Positions 43,974-51,369 of a stretch of 64,000 nucleotides of DNA are shown piece after piece (within the stretch, counting starts at the first letter, position 1; each line of letters begins with the position of its first letter). This stretch comes from Nitrobium sp046350935 (GTDB taxonomy: Bacteria > Nitrospirota > Thermodesulfovibrionia > Thermodesulfovibrionales > Dissulfurispiraceae): positions 15,251 to 79,250 of the forward strand of contig JAXLZK010000014.1 in NCBI GenBank assembly GCA_046350935.1, in the 5' to 3' direction. The position numbers were made by a program, and so were the translations under genes. Under the pieces are notes generated by a model. That model was given only the letters and a program-made list of their open reading frames with translations, was not told where the DNA came from and ran no database searches.

Positions 43974-45494
43974 ATGGTACCCGACTTCGATGCATTCAAC
44001 AAGCTCGCCTCCCGGGGCAATCTCATTTCCGTCTACAAGGAGATCCTGGGCGATGTGGAGACGCCAGTCAGCGCTTTCCTGACGTTGAACAGGAGGCCCT
44101 CCTTCCTCCTCGAGAGCGTCAGCGGCGGGGAGAAATGGGCGCGCTATTCCTTCCTCGGCGTGGACCCCGCGCTCACCCTCATCTGCGAGGGGAAAAGGGC
44201 GGAAATACGCAGCGGCGGGGGAGTGTCGGTCCGCGAGGTGGACGATCCGCTCACCCTGGTAAAGGAGATCCTGTCCCGCTTCAAAGCGGTGGATACTCCT
44301 GGATTGCCGCGCTTCTCGGGCGGCTTTGTCGGCTATATCGGATACGATGTCGTAAAGTCCTTCGAGAGGGTGCCGGACAGGCGGAAGCCCGCTGTCGCGA
44401 TGCCCGACGTCTTCCTCATGCTCACGGACACCCTCCTCATTTTCGATAATCTGAAGCAGACGATAAAAGTGGTCGCCAATATCCAGACCGAGGGAAGGGA
44501 CCTCCGCGAGGCGTATGAAGAGGCAGGAAAGCGGATCGACCGGATCATCGGGGCGCTGCGAAACATAGACAGGAGCATGCTGAAGACAGAGGACATCGAG
44601 CAGAGGGAGAACAACGTCAACCTGCTGCTCCGGCCGTCCGCCATCGCAACCCGGTCCGACGCCTTCTCCTCCAACTTCAGGAAGGAGGAGTTCCTGAAAG
44701 CGGTGGAGAGGACGAAGGAATACGTCATGTCCGGGGACATCGTCCAGGCGGTGCTCTCGCAGCGGTTCGAGACGCAGGCGGACACGAACCCCTTCGACGT
44801 CTACCGCGCCCTGCGGGTCATGAACCCGTCTCCCTATATGTATTACCTGGACACCGGCGAGGCCCAGCTGGTGGGCGCCTCTCCCGAGATCCTCGTCAGG
44901 CTGGAAGGGGATGTCATTACCCTTAGGCCGATTGCAGGGACGCGCAAGCGGGGCGAGACGGAGGAACAGGACAGGGAGCTTGAAGAGGACCTGAAAAAGG
45001 ACCCCAAGGAGGTAGCGGAGCATATCATGCTGGTAGACCTCGGGAGGAACGACGTGGGGAGAGTGGCGGAGACCGGCTCCGTCCGGGTCACCGACCTCAT
45101 GCGGGTGGAGAGGTACAGCCATGTCATGCACCTTGTCTCGAACGTGGAGGCGCGGCTGAAGAGGGGCCTCGACGCCTTCGACGTCTTCAGGGCGTGCTTT
45201 CCCGCAGGGACCGTTTCGGGGGCCCCCAAGGTGAGGGCCATGGAGATCATCGAGGAGCTGGAGCCGACAAAGAGGGGGACGTACGCCGGGGCGGTGGGGT
45301 ATTTCAGCTACTCGGGCAACACCGACACCTGCATCACCATCAGGACGCTGCTGGTGAAGAATGGTACAATATATGTACAGGCCGGTGCAGGCATTGTGGC
45401 CGATTCCGTGCCGGAGAACGAATACATGGAGACCGTCAACAAGGCGATGGCCATGATGAAGGCGGTGGAGTTCTTTGTAAAACCGCCGAAATGA
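43974..45494 (+). CDS. trpE: Anthranilate synthase component I
   Basis: Makes anthranilate from chorismate in tryptophan synthesis, using ammonia released by TrpG. 506 residues from the ATG at 43974, which has aaaaagga ahead. Chorismate-binding signatures are PIAGTRKRGETEEQD, LVDLGRNDVGRVA and FPAGTVSGAPKVRAMEIIEELEP. The N-terminal domain carries the LLESVSGGEKWARYSFLG stretch that includes the tryptophan feedback site. First gene of trpEGD. No leader peptide rich in Trp codons is seen upstream. Confidence 0.95.
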   Translation: MVPDFDAFNKLASRGNLISVYKEILGDVETPVSAFLTLNRRPSFLLESVSGGEKWARYSFLGVDPALTLICEGKRAEIRSGGGVSVREVDDPLTLVKEILSRFKAVDTPGLPRFSGGFVGYIGYDVVKSFERVPDRRKPAVAMPDVFLMLTDTLLIFDNLKQTIKVVANIQTEGRDLREAYEEAGKRIDRIIGALRNIDRSMLKTEDIEQRENNVNLLLRPSAIATRSDAFSSNFRKEEFLKAVERTKEYVMSGDIVQAVLSQRFETQADTNPFDVYRALRVMNPSPYMYYLDTGEAQLVGASPEILVRLEGDVITLRPIAGTRKRGETEEQDRELEEDLKKDPKEVAEHIMLVDLGRNDVGRVAETGSVRVTDLMRVERYSHVMHLVSNVEARLKRGLDAFDVFRACFPAGTVSGAPKVRAMEIIEELEPTKRGTYAGAVGYFSYSGNTDTCITIRTLLVKNGTIYVQAGAGIVADSVPENEYMETVNKAMAMMKAVEFFVKPPK

Positions 45495-45504
45495 GGGATG
45501 ACGC

Positions 45505-46080
45505 ATGCTGGTGATGATAGATAATTACGACTCCTTTACGTACAACATCGTTCAGTATCTGGGAGAGCTGGGGGAGGATGTCCGGGTTTTCCGGAACGAC
45601 ACGATAACCCTTGAGGAGATCGAGGGGATGAACCCGGAAAGGATCGTCATCTCTCCCGGCCCCTGCACGCCGAACGAAGCGGGCATCTCCATCGCCGCCA
45701 TCAGGCACTTTGCCGGAAAAGTCCCCCTGCTGGGGGTCTGTCTCGGGCACCAATCCATCGGGGCGGCCTTCGGGGGCGAGGTCGTCAGGGCGCCGTACCT
45801 CATGCACGGCAAGACCTCCCTCATCCACCATGACGGGAAGACCCTCTTTCGGGACCTGCCCAATCCCTTTGAAGCCACCCGGTACCATTCGCTGGTGATC
45901 AGGAGGGAGACGCTCCCGGCTTGCCTCGAGGTCAGCGCATGGACGGAAGACGGGATCGTCATGGGAGTGCGCCACAGGGAAGTTGTTCTGGAAGGGGTGC
46001 AGTTCCATCCTGAATCCATCCTCACCACTGCTGGAAAAGACCTTTTGCGGAATTTCATCGCACTGGGAGGGGGCCGATGA
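45505..46080 (+). CDS. trpG: Anthranilate/aminodeoxychorismate synthase glutaminase
   Basis: Glutamine amidotransferase subunit feeding ammonia to TrpE, and possibly also to PabB. 191 residues. Nucleophile Cys in LLGVCLGHQSIG, His-Glu in GVQFHPESI, and the family start MIDNYDSFTYNIVQYL. Lies 10 bp after trpE, and its TGA overlaps the trpD ATG by 4 bases. Confidence 0.95.
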   Translation: MLVMIDNYDSFTYNIVQYLGELGEDVRVFRNDTITLEEIEGMNPERIVISPGPCTPNEAGISIAAIRHFAGKVPLLGVCLGHQSIGAAFGGEVVRAPYLMHGKTSLIHHDGKTLFRDLPNPFEATRYHSLVIRRETLPACLEVSAWTEDGIVMGVRHREVVLEGVQFHPESILTTAGKDLLRNFIALGGGR

Positions 46081-47056
46081 TAAAGGAAGCGATCAATCTC
46101 ATCATACAGAATGTGAGCCTCTCGGAAGCGGAGATGGCCGAGTGCATGACCGAGATCATGGAGGGCAAGGCCACCGACGCCCAGATCGGCGCTTTCCTCA
46201 CCGCCCTGCGCATCAAGGGGGAGACGGTGGAGGAGATCACCGGGGCCGCCCGGATCATGCGGGAGAAGGCGGTGAAGATCAACTCTCCCGAAGGGGTCAT
46301 CGACACCTGCGGCACCGGAGGGGACATGTCCGGCACCTTCAACATCTCGACCTGCGTCGCCCTTGTAGTCGCCGCTTCGGGAGTGCCGGTGGCAAAGCAT
46401 GGGAACCGCTCGGTATCGAGCCGGTCCGGGAGCACCGATGTGCTCGAGGCGCTCGGAGTGAAGGTGGACCTGCCTCCCGAAAAAGTGGAGAAGTGTCTGT
46501 TCGAAACGAATTTCGGCTTCCTCTTCGCGCCCCTTTTCCATCCCGCCATGAAGTATGCCATCGGGCCGCGCCGCGAGATCGGGGTCAGAACATTGTTCAA
46601 TATCCTCGGCCCACTGACCAATCCTGCCCGTGCAAAGCGGCAGGTGTTGGGGGTCTTCACCAACAGGCTCACGGAAACCCTCGCCTCCGTGCTGGGGAAC
46701 CTCGGGGCCGTCGACGCCATGGTCGTCCATGGAGAGGACGGACTCGACGAGATCACGACGACGGACGGCACGCGGGTTTCACGCTGGCAGGACGGGCAGA
46801 TCGAAACCTCCTACATCGTCCCGGAGGACTACGGGTTCAAACGGGTGGACAAAACCGACCTGGTGGGTGGGGACAGGGACGAGAATGCCCGGATCACCCT
46901 TTCCATCCTCAACGGGGAGTTCGGGCCGAAGCGGGATGTCGTGGTGCTGAACTCCGCGGCGGCCATCATGGTTGCGGGGAGGACCGACAGTCTCAGTGCG
47001 GGACGGGAGATGGCGGAGGACGCCATCGACTCAGGACGGGCCCTCAAAAAGCTGAA
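46077..47056 (+). CDS. trpD: Anthranilate phosphoribosyltransferase, 3' end in gap
   Basis: Joins anthranilate to PRPP in tryptophan synthesis. 326 residues are visible before the assembly gap; the usual length is about 335-345, so only the last turn is missing. PRPP-binding motif DTCGTGGDMSGTFNIST, then KHGNRSVSSRSGSTDVLEALG, the metal-binding VHGEDGLDE and the conserved RREIGVRTLFNILGPLTNP. trpC would be expected next but falls in or beyond the gap. Confidence 0.93.
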
Positions 47057-47156
47057 NNNNNNNNNNNNNNNNNNNNNNNNNNNNNNNNNNNNNNNNNNNN
47101 NNNNNNNNNNNNNNNNNNNNNNNNNNNNNNNNNNNNNNNNNNNNNNNNNNNNNNNN
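47057..47156. other. Assembly gap (100 N)
   Basis: Placeholder gap. Unlike the first gap, the flanks show no shared k-mer. True size unknown: the end of trpD and possibly trpC, trpF, trpB and trpA could be missing, so adjacency across it is unproven. Confidence 0.9.
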
Positions 47157-47190
47157 GGGTGTGCAGGCAGGGACGCCTCTCTTCCTCCTC

Positions 47191-47928
47191 CTAGCCGAGC
47201 GCCTCGGGGTGCGGAGTAGGGTCAGAGCAGGTGCCGAGGGGGATGGGGCCGCCGAAGACGCGGTAGTGTTCCTTCAGCAGCTCGCATACCTCCACGGGAT
47301 CATCCACTATTTGAAACAGAGAGAAATCCTCGCGGCTGATGGTGCCCTGCATCACCAGGGTGCTCTTCATCCAGTCGATGAGCCCCTGCCAGTACGACTT
47401 CCCGAAAAGGATGATGGGAAAGGACTCGATCTTGCCGGTCTGCACCAGGGTCAGCGCCTCGAAGAGCTCATCCATGGTGCCGAAGCCGCCGGGGAAAATG
47501 ATAAAAGCCATGGCGTACTTGATGAACATCAGCTTGCGCACGAAGAAGTAGCGGAAAGAGAGCCTGATGTCCTGGTACCCGTTGGACATCTGTTCGTGGG
47601 GGAGCAGGATGTTCAGCCCCACCGACGTGCTCTTGCCCTTTTTCGCGCCCTTGTTCGCGGCCTCCATGATCCCGGGACCACCCCCGGTGATGACCGAAAA
47701 GCCGGCGCTGGAAAGCATTTTCGCCACCCTGACCGCCTGCTGGTAATAGAGGGAATCCTCGGCAAGGCGTGCGCTGCCGAAGATCGTTACCGCGGGCCCC
47801 AGGTTGTAGAGGTTTTCAAACCCCTCCACCAGTTCCGCCTGTATTCTGAAGACTCTCCAGGTCTCGGATTTCCTCAGGTCCTCGATATGGACCTTTTTCC
47901 CGTGATCGATCTGATCGTCCCTGTTCAT
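47191..47928 (-). CDS. LOG-family protein (cytokinin-riboside monophosphate phosphoribohydrolase-like)
   Basis: 245 residues from the ATG at 47928 (aggaggga ahead). The Rossmann-like fold has both LOG signatures, GGGPGIMEAANKGAKKGKS and PGGFGTMDELFEALTLVQ, which bind nucleotide monophosphate. Members cleave the N-glycosidic bond of AMP-like nucleotides; many were mislabelled lysine decarboxylases. The C-terminal extension and N-terminal helix make it the longer (TIGR00730) type. It follows rmuC by 7 bp on the same strand. Confidence 0.88.
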   Translation of the reverse strand: MNRDDQIDHGKKVHIEDLRKSETWRVFRIQAELVEGFENLYNLGPAVTIFGSARLAEDSLYYQQAVRVAKMLSSAGFSVITGGGPGIMEAANKGAKKGKSTSVGLNILLPHEQMSNGYQDIRLSFRYFFVRKLMFIKYAMAFIIFPGGFGTMDELFEALTLVQTGKIESFPIILFGKSYWQGLIDWMKSTLVMQGTISREDFSLFQIVDDPVEVCELLKEHYRVFGGPIPLGTCSDPTPHPEALG

Positions 47929-47935
47929 TTCCCTC

Positions 47936-49426
47936 CTACTCCTTGTCGAATTCCAGGGCAAGGTGCCCCATGCTCCGGGGCGTCTGCCCCACCTCCGGGG
48001 GAGATTCGATTTCCTTGGCGCTCGACACGCCGAGGTCTTTGAACTTCCTGATGGAGGGGATCAGACGCGTCTCCATGGACCGGACCCCCTCATTATAGGA
48101 CTCTACCGCCTTGCGGAGGGAGGTCCCTGTCTTCGAGTAGTGCTCCAGCACCACGCAAAAGCGCTCGTAGAGGTCCTTCCCCAGCTTGCAGATCTCCTGG
48201 GCGTTCCGGGTCACCTGCTCCTGCTGCCACCCGTAGGCAATCGCCTTGAGCAGGGCGATGAGGGTGGTGGGGGTGGCGAGGATCACCTTCTTGACGCTGC
48301 CGTCCTCGATCAGCTTGTGGTCGTGCTCGACGGCGGCGCTGAAGAAGGACTCGCCCGGAAGGTACATGACCACGATTTCCGGAGACTGCGTGAACTGGTC
48401 CCAGTAAGACTTCATGCTGAGGAGGTTCATATGGCTCCGCACGCTGCTTACGTAATGGGAGAAAGCCTTCTTCCTCTCCTCCTCGGTCGCCGCGGAGGCG
48501 GCCTGCAGATAGGCGTCCACCGGAGCCTTGGCGTCGATGACGATGATCCTTCCGTTGGGAAGCCGCACTATAAGGTCGGGCCGCAGCCGTCCGGAGTCCG
48601 TGGAGACCGACTCCTGCTCGTAGAAATCGCAATAGGCGGTCATTCCCGCAAGCTCGGCGACCCTCCGCAATCCCAGCTCCCCCCAGGACCCGCTCGTCCT
48701 GGGTCTTCTGAGCACGGTCACCAGGCTGCTGGTTTCATGCTGGAGCTTTTCCTGCATGGCGGAGAGGGCCCGCAACTGCTCGGTCAGGCTTCCGAAAGTC
48801 AGGTGCCGGCTCGCCTCCATCTCCCGGATCTGCTGCTCGTAGCGTTTCAGCAATTCCTGGAGGGGCCTGATCGTCCCGTCCATGGCCGCCTGGTGCTCGC
48901 CCAGCTTTCCCTTCGTGTCCGCCACTACCTTCCCGAGGCTCTCGGAAGCGAGCCGGAGAAAGTCCTCGCTGCTGCTCTTCAGCGCAGCGGAGGAGAGGGC
49001 GCTGAAGGTGTCGGTCATCTCCTTCCTCATCACCTCGACAAGCTCCTTTTGCTGTTCGAGGCTCTTATAGGAATCCTCCAGCCTTTTCCGCGACTCCTCA
49101 AGCCGTGTGGCGGTCTCCACCCCCTTGCGCCTCTCGGCATCCAGGCCTTCCCGCACCCGGTCCAGCTCCGACTCCTTCTGCTGCACCTGGAGCCGCAGCT
49201 CTCCCACGACCGCTTCGGCACCCTTGGTCCTGCCCTCGCTCTCCGCGATCCGGGCCGCATACCCGGAGTGGATCTCGGCGGTCCGGCGGGCGTGCTCTCC
49301 CTTCAGGAGCGCCCTTGCCGCATACCACGCCGCCGCCCCGCCCGCAACGACGCCTGCCACGAGATAAAAGATTCCCGACACGAAGCACCTCTGCTGTTCC
49401 GTCCTTGTTCCGTCCTGCCCGGGCAC
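47936..49426 (-). CDS. rmuC: RmuC-family DNA recombination protein
   Basis: Nuclease-fold protein that limits DNA rearrangement at short inverted repeats. An N-terminal membrane helix (about 17-40) and a long coiled coil (about 45-215) precede the RmuC domain (GSWGELGLRRVAELAGM, DLIVRLPNGRIIVIDAKAPVDAYL, where D..E/D-x-K supplies a PD-(D/E)xK-like core, and PTTLIALLKAIAYGWQQE). 496 residues as drawn; a GTG at 49381 with agaggtg ahead, giving 481 residues, is an equally good start. In an operon with the LOG gene. Confidence 0.9.
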   Translation of the reverse strand: MPGQDGTRTEQQRCFVSGIFYLVAGVVAGGAAAWYAARALLKGEHARRTAEIHSGYAARIAESEGRTKGAEAVVGELRLQVQQKESELDRVREGLDAERRKGVETATRLEESRKRLEDSYKSLEQQKELVEVMRKEMTDTFSALSSAALKSSSEDFLRLASESLGKVVADTKGKLGEHQAAMDGTIRPLQELLKRYEQQIREMEASRHLTFGSLTEQLRALSAMQEKLQHETSSLVTVLRRPRTSGSWGELGLRRVAELAGMTAYCDFYEQESVSTDSGRLRPDLIVRLPNGRIIVIDAKAPVDAYLQAASAATEEERKKAFSHYVSSVRSHMNLLSMKSYWDQFTQSPEIVVMYLPGESFFSAAVEHDHKLIEDGSVKKVILATPTTLIALLKAIAYGWQQEQVTRNAQEICKLGKDLYERFCVVLEHYSKTGTSLRKAVESYNEGVRSMETRLIPSIRKFKDLGVSSAKEIESPPEVGQTPRSMGHLALEFDKE

Positions 49427-49549
49427 TCCGATGCATGCCGGTCCCGGTATTCTACACCCAAGTACCTTCAGAAAGCACGCGCGGACGCTCTCTTTCTGCC
49501 CGGGGCGATTCGTTGGGGCGGGTGGGTGTCAAAACGGACGAATATGTGT

Positions 49550-49555
49550 TATAGT
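49550..49555 (+). promoter_or_regulatory. Candidate -10 box of the RRM-rpsU unit
   Basis: TATAGT, with a weak TGTCAA -35 at 49527-49532 (17-bp spacer). Transcription would start near 49562, giving a leader of about 78 bases with two stem-loops. Confidence 0.45.
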
Positions 49556-49558
49556 AAA

Positions 49559-49577
49559 AGTAACTTTTAAAGTTACT
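49559..49577 (+). promoter_or_regulatory. Leader palindrome overlapping the predicted start
   Basis: AGTAACTTT-T-AAAGTTACT, a 9+9 dyad. It shares the acttt/aaagt core with the downstream terminator stem, so cross-pairing between the two is possible. Confidence 0.6.
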
Positions 49578-49578
49578 G

Positions 49579-49614
49579 AAACCTCAGAGACTTTAAAGTC
49601 TTTGGGGTTTTTTT
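49579..49614 (+). terminator. Attenuator-like terminator in the RRM gene leader
   Basis: Stem from AAACC..AGACTTT to AAAGTCT..GGTTT, ending in seven T. It sits 25 bases ahead of the RRM gene start and only 9 ahead of its ribosome site, so it can cut the transcript off before the gene. Confidence 0.75.
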
Positions 49615-49639
49615 ATTTCACCAGAAGGAGGAGAACGGT

Positions 49640-49942
49640 ATGGCGAAAAAGGTATATGTAGGCAATATCTCCTTTCGAGCAACGGAAGACGATCTCAGGA
49701 ACCTCTTTGCAGCCCACGGACAGGTCGAGTCGGTAAAGCTGATCACCGACGCAATGACAGGGCAGCCCAAGGGATTCGGATTTGTGGAAATGGTAACCGA
49801 GGAGGATGCGCAGAAGGCGATCAACGCCCTTCACGGAGCACCCTTCATGGAGAGGACCCTGACTGTCGCAGAGGCGAAGCCCCAGCAGCCCCGTGAACGG
49901 AGCGGCTTCGGCGGAGGCGGCAGAAGACAGGGGAGGAGATAA
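49640..49942 (+). CDS. RRM RNA-binding protein, cold-shock type
   Basis: 100-residue single RRM protein. RNP2 is VYVGNI (5-10) and RNP1 is KGFGFVEM (44-51), the aromatic residues that stack on RNA. The C-terminal tail is Gly/Arg-rich (GFGGGGRRQGRR). Similar small RRM proteins in cyanobacteria and other bacteria are cold-induced and often sit next to rpsU, as here (rpsU starts 5 bp later). Ribosome site aaggaggaga. Its leader contains an intrinsic terminator, so control by antitermination or by its own protein is likely but unproven. Confidence 0.92.
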   Translation: MAKKVYVGNISFRATEDDLRNLFAAHGQVESVKLITDAMTGQPKGFGFVEMVTEEDAQKAINALHGAPFMERTLTVAEAKPQQPRERSGFGGGGRRQGRR

Positions 49943-49947
49943 CCCAC

Positions 49948-50145
49948 TTGGATATAAAGGTTGTCGGCAACGACGTAGAAAAAGCTCTGAAGACACTCAA
50001 GCGTCAGCTTCAGAAGGAAGGCATTTTCAAGGAGATCAAGAAGAGGAGCTTCTATGAGAAGCCGTCCGAGAAGGAGAGGCGGAAGCAGCGAGAGGCGCGC
50101 AAAAAGAGGATGAAGGCGATGCGATTCAGAAGGGCCGCTGTCTGA
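49948..50145 (+). CDS. rpsU: 30S ribosomal protein S21
   Basis: 65-residue basic protein of the small subunit, which helps mRNA pairing near the anti-Shine-Dalgarno end. The sequence (VVGNDVEKALKTLKRQLQKEG, RSFYEKPSEKERRKQREARKKR) is clear S21. TTG start at 49948 with ggggagg 12 or so bases ahead, overlapping the end of the RRM gene. A poor start plus the shared leader would keep its level tied to the upstream gene. Confidence 0.95.
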   Translation: MDIKVVGNDVEKALKTLKRQLQKEGIFKEIKKRSFYEKPSEKERRKQREARKKRMKAMRFRRAAV

Positions 50146-50305
50146 GGCCTTTACCGCTTTCCGTTCCCCGGAGACCCGCGAAACGTCCTTCCCTTTCGAT
50201 TCGTTCAGTTCTCCCCTCAGCGAGAAAAGGAGCCTTTCACCACACGGAGCGCCTCCTTGTCGCATACCCGCCGGGGGTGCATCCTGTCAGGGGTGCAGAC
50301 AGCCC

Positions 50306-50779
50306 CTAGGGTGAAACCTCCACCCCGATGGATTCGAGCCAGCGCAGGGCCTCTTCCCGCAGCTTGCCGTCGTGGTGGGTAAACCATTGCTGCTCCAGCT
50401 CGGGCCATCGGGCGACGGTCTCCCTGAAGCGCCGGAAGACTCCCGCGCCCTGGAGTGCCTTGAGAAGCGGGGTGCGGACGGCGTCGCTCCTGATGTTTTC
50501 GATGAAGCTCATCATGATTTCGTAGGACTCGTCCGAAGAGAGCGTGGGGATTTCCATGAATCTCCCCGTCTCGTCTTCGAGGATCTCCTCCGCATACTCC
50601 GCCATTTCGGTGAGTTCGCCGGCAGGGTCGCTCTCTCCGGCCTCGACCCCGTCAAGAAGATAGCTGAAGATCTTGATGACCTCTCCCGTATCCGTGTCGA
50701 GGTAGGAGAGCAGGCCGTTTCCCTCATGCACTTCCATGGCGAAGGCGACTTCGTCGATGTCCAAGGGCACTTTCTTCAT
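50306..50779 (-). CDS. UPF0158-family protein
   Basis: 157-residue cytosolic protein of unknown function. The pattern YLDTDTGEV, ETGRFMEIPTLSSDESYEIMMSFIENI and the closing EALRWLESIGVEV fit the UPF0158 family. No catalytic motif is obvious; acidic overall. Third gene of a leftward group with dCMP deaminase and nrdJ (38 bp after the deaminase). Confidence 0.75.
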   Translation of the reverse strand: MKKVPLDIDEVAFAMEVHEGNGLLSYLDTDTGEVIKIFSYLLDGVEAGESDPAGELTEMAEYAEEILEDETGRFMEIPTLSSDESYEIMMSFIENIRSDAVRTPLLKALQGAGVFRRFRETVARWPELEQQWFTHHDGKLREEALRWLESIGVEVSP

Positions 50780-50816
50780 TGCGGTCCCCTCGCGCGCTCC
50801 CGTGCCGTATTCCCGT

Positions 50817-51365
50817 CTATCTATAGTGTATCACTCCGGGAGCTTTCCGGCATTGCTCCGTTTCCGCGGGGCACTCTCCCCTTTCGTCCGCCGCATTGAC
50901 CGGCTCGGATCCGGGCTTTTGAATGAGGGAGAGGATGTTGTCGATCGTCTCGATGCTCCCGTCCTTTTTCAAATAGACCACGACGGCGATCTGGGCGTTC
51001 TGTATCATGCGGGAGCAGAGGAGACAGGGCCTCCCGTCCGCAGAGGTCCCGTCCGCCTCGTAGCCCGCCACGTAAATGGTCGCTCCTTTCATCCTCTCCG
51101 GAGGGCTGTTGATGATGGCGTTCTGTTCGGCGTGCACCGCCTCGCAGAGCTCATATCGCTCGCCGGAGGGGATGTTCAGCTCCTTCCGGGTGCATCTGCC
51201 GGAATCGATGCAGTTGACGTAGCCCCGGGGGGAGCCGTTGAACCCCGTGCCGACGATCACGTTGTCCTTCGCGATCACGGCCCCGTACTGCCGGCGCAGG
51301 CAGGTAGAGCGCGTGGAGACCACCTTGGCGATCTCGATGAAGTATTCCCGCCAGGACGGCCTCAT
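50817..51365 (-). CDS. dCMP deaminase, ComEB-like
   Basis: Zinc enzyme turning dCMP into dUMP, the precursor of dTMP. 182 residues. Zinc and catalytic residues are His-Ala-Glu in AVHAEQNAII and Cys-x2-Cys in RPCLLCSRMI; GYVNCIDSGRCTRKELNIPSGERYELCEAV is typical of this family. A tail of about 30 residues after the domain lacks family features. It starts 4 bp after nrdJ ends, so dNTP supply genes are grouped. Confidence 0.92.
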   Translation of the reverse strand: MRPSWREYFIEIAKVVSTRSTCLRRQYGAVIAKDNVIVGTGFNGSPRGYVNCIDSGRCTRKELNIPSGERYELCEAVHAEQNAIINSPPERMKGATIYVAGYEADGTSADGRPCLLCSRMIQNAQIAVVVYLKKDGSIETIDNILSLIQKPGSEPVNAADERGECPAETEQCRKAPGVIHYR

Positions 51366-51369
51366 CGTA

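Noticed and set aside
47161..48042. Plus-strand frame after the second gap as a continuation of trp genes
   Set aside because: It is antisense to the LOG and rmuC genes, both clearly supported on the minus strand.
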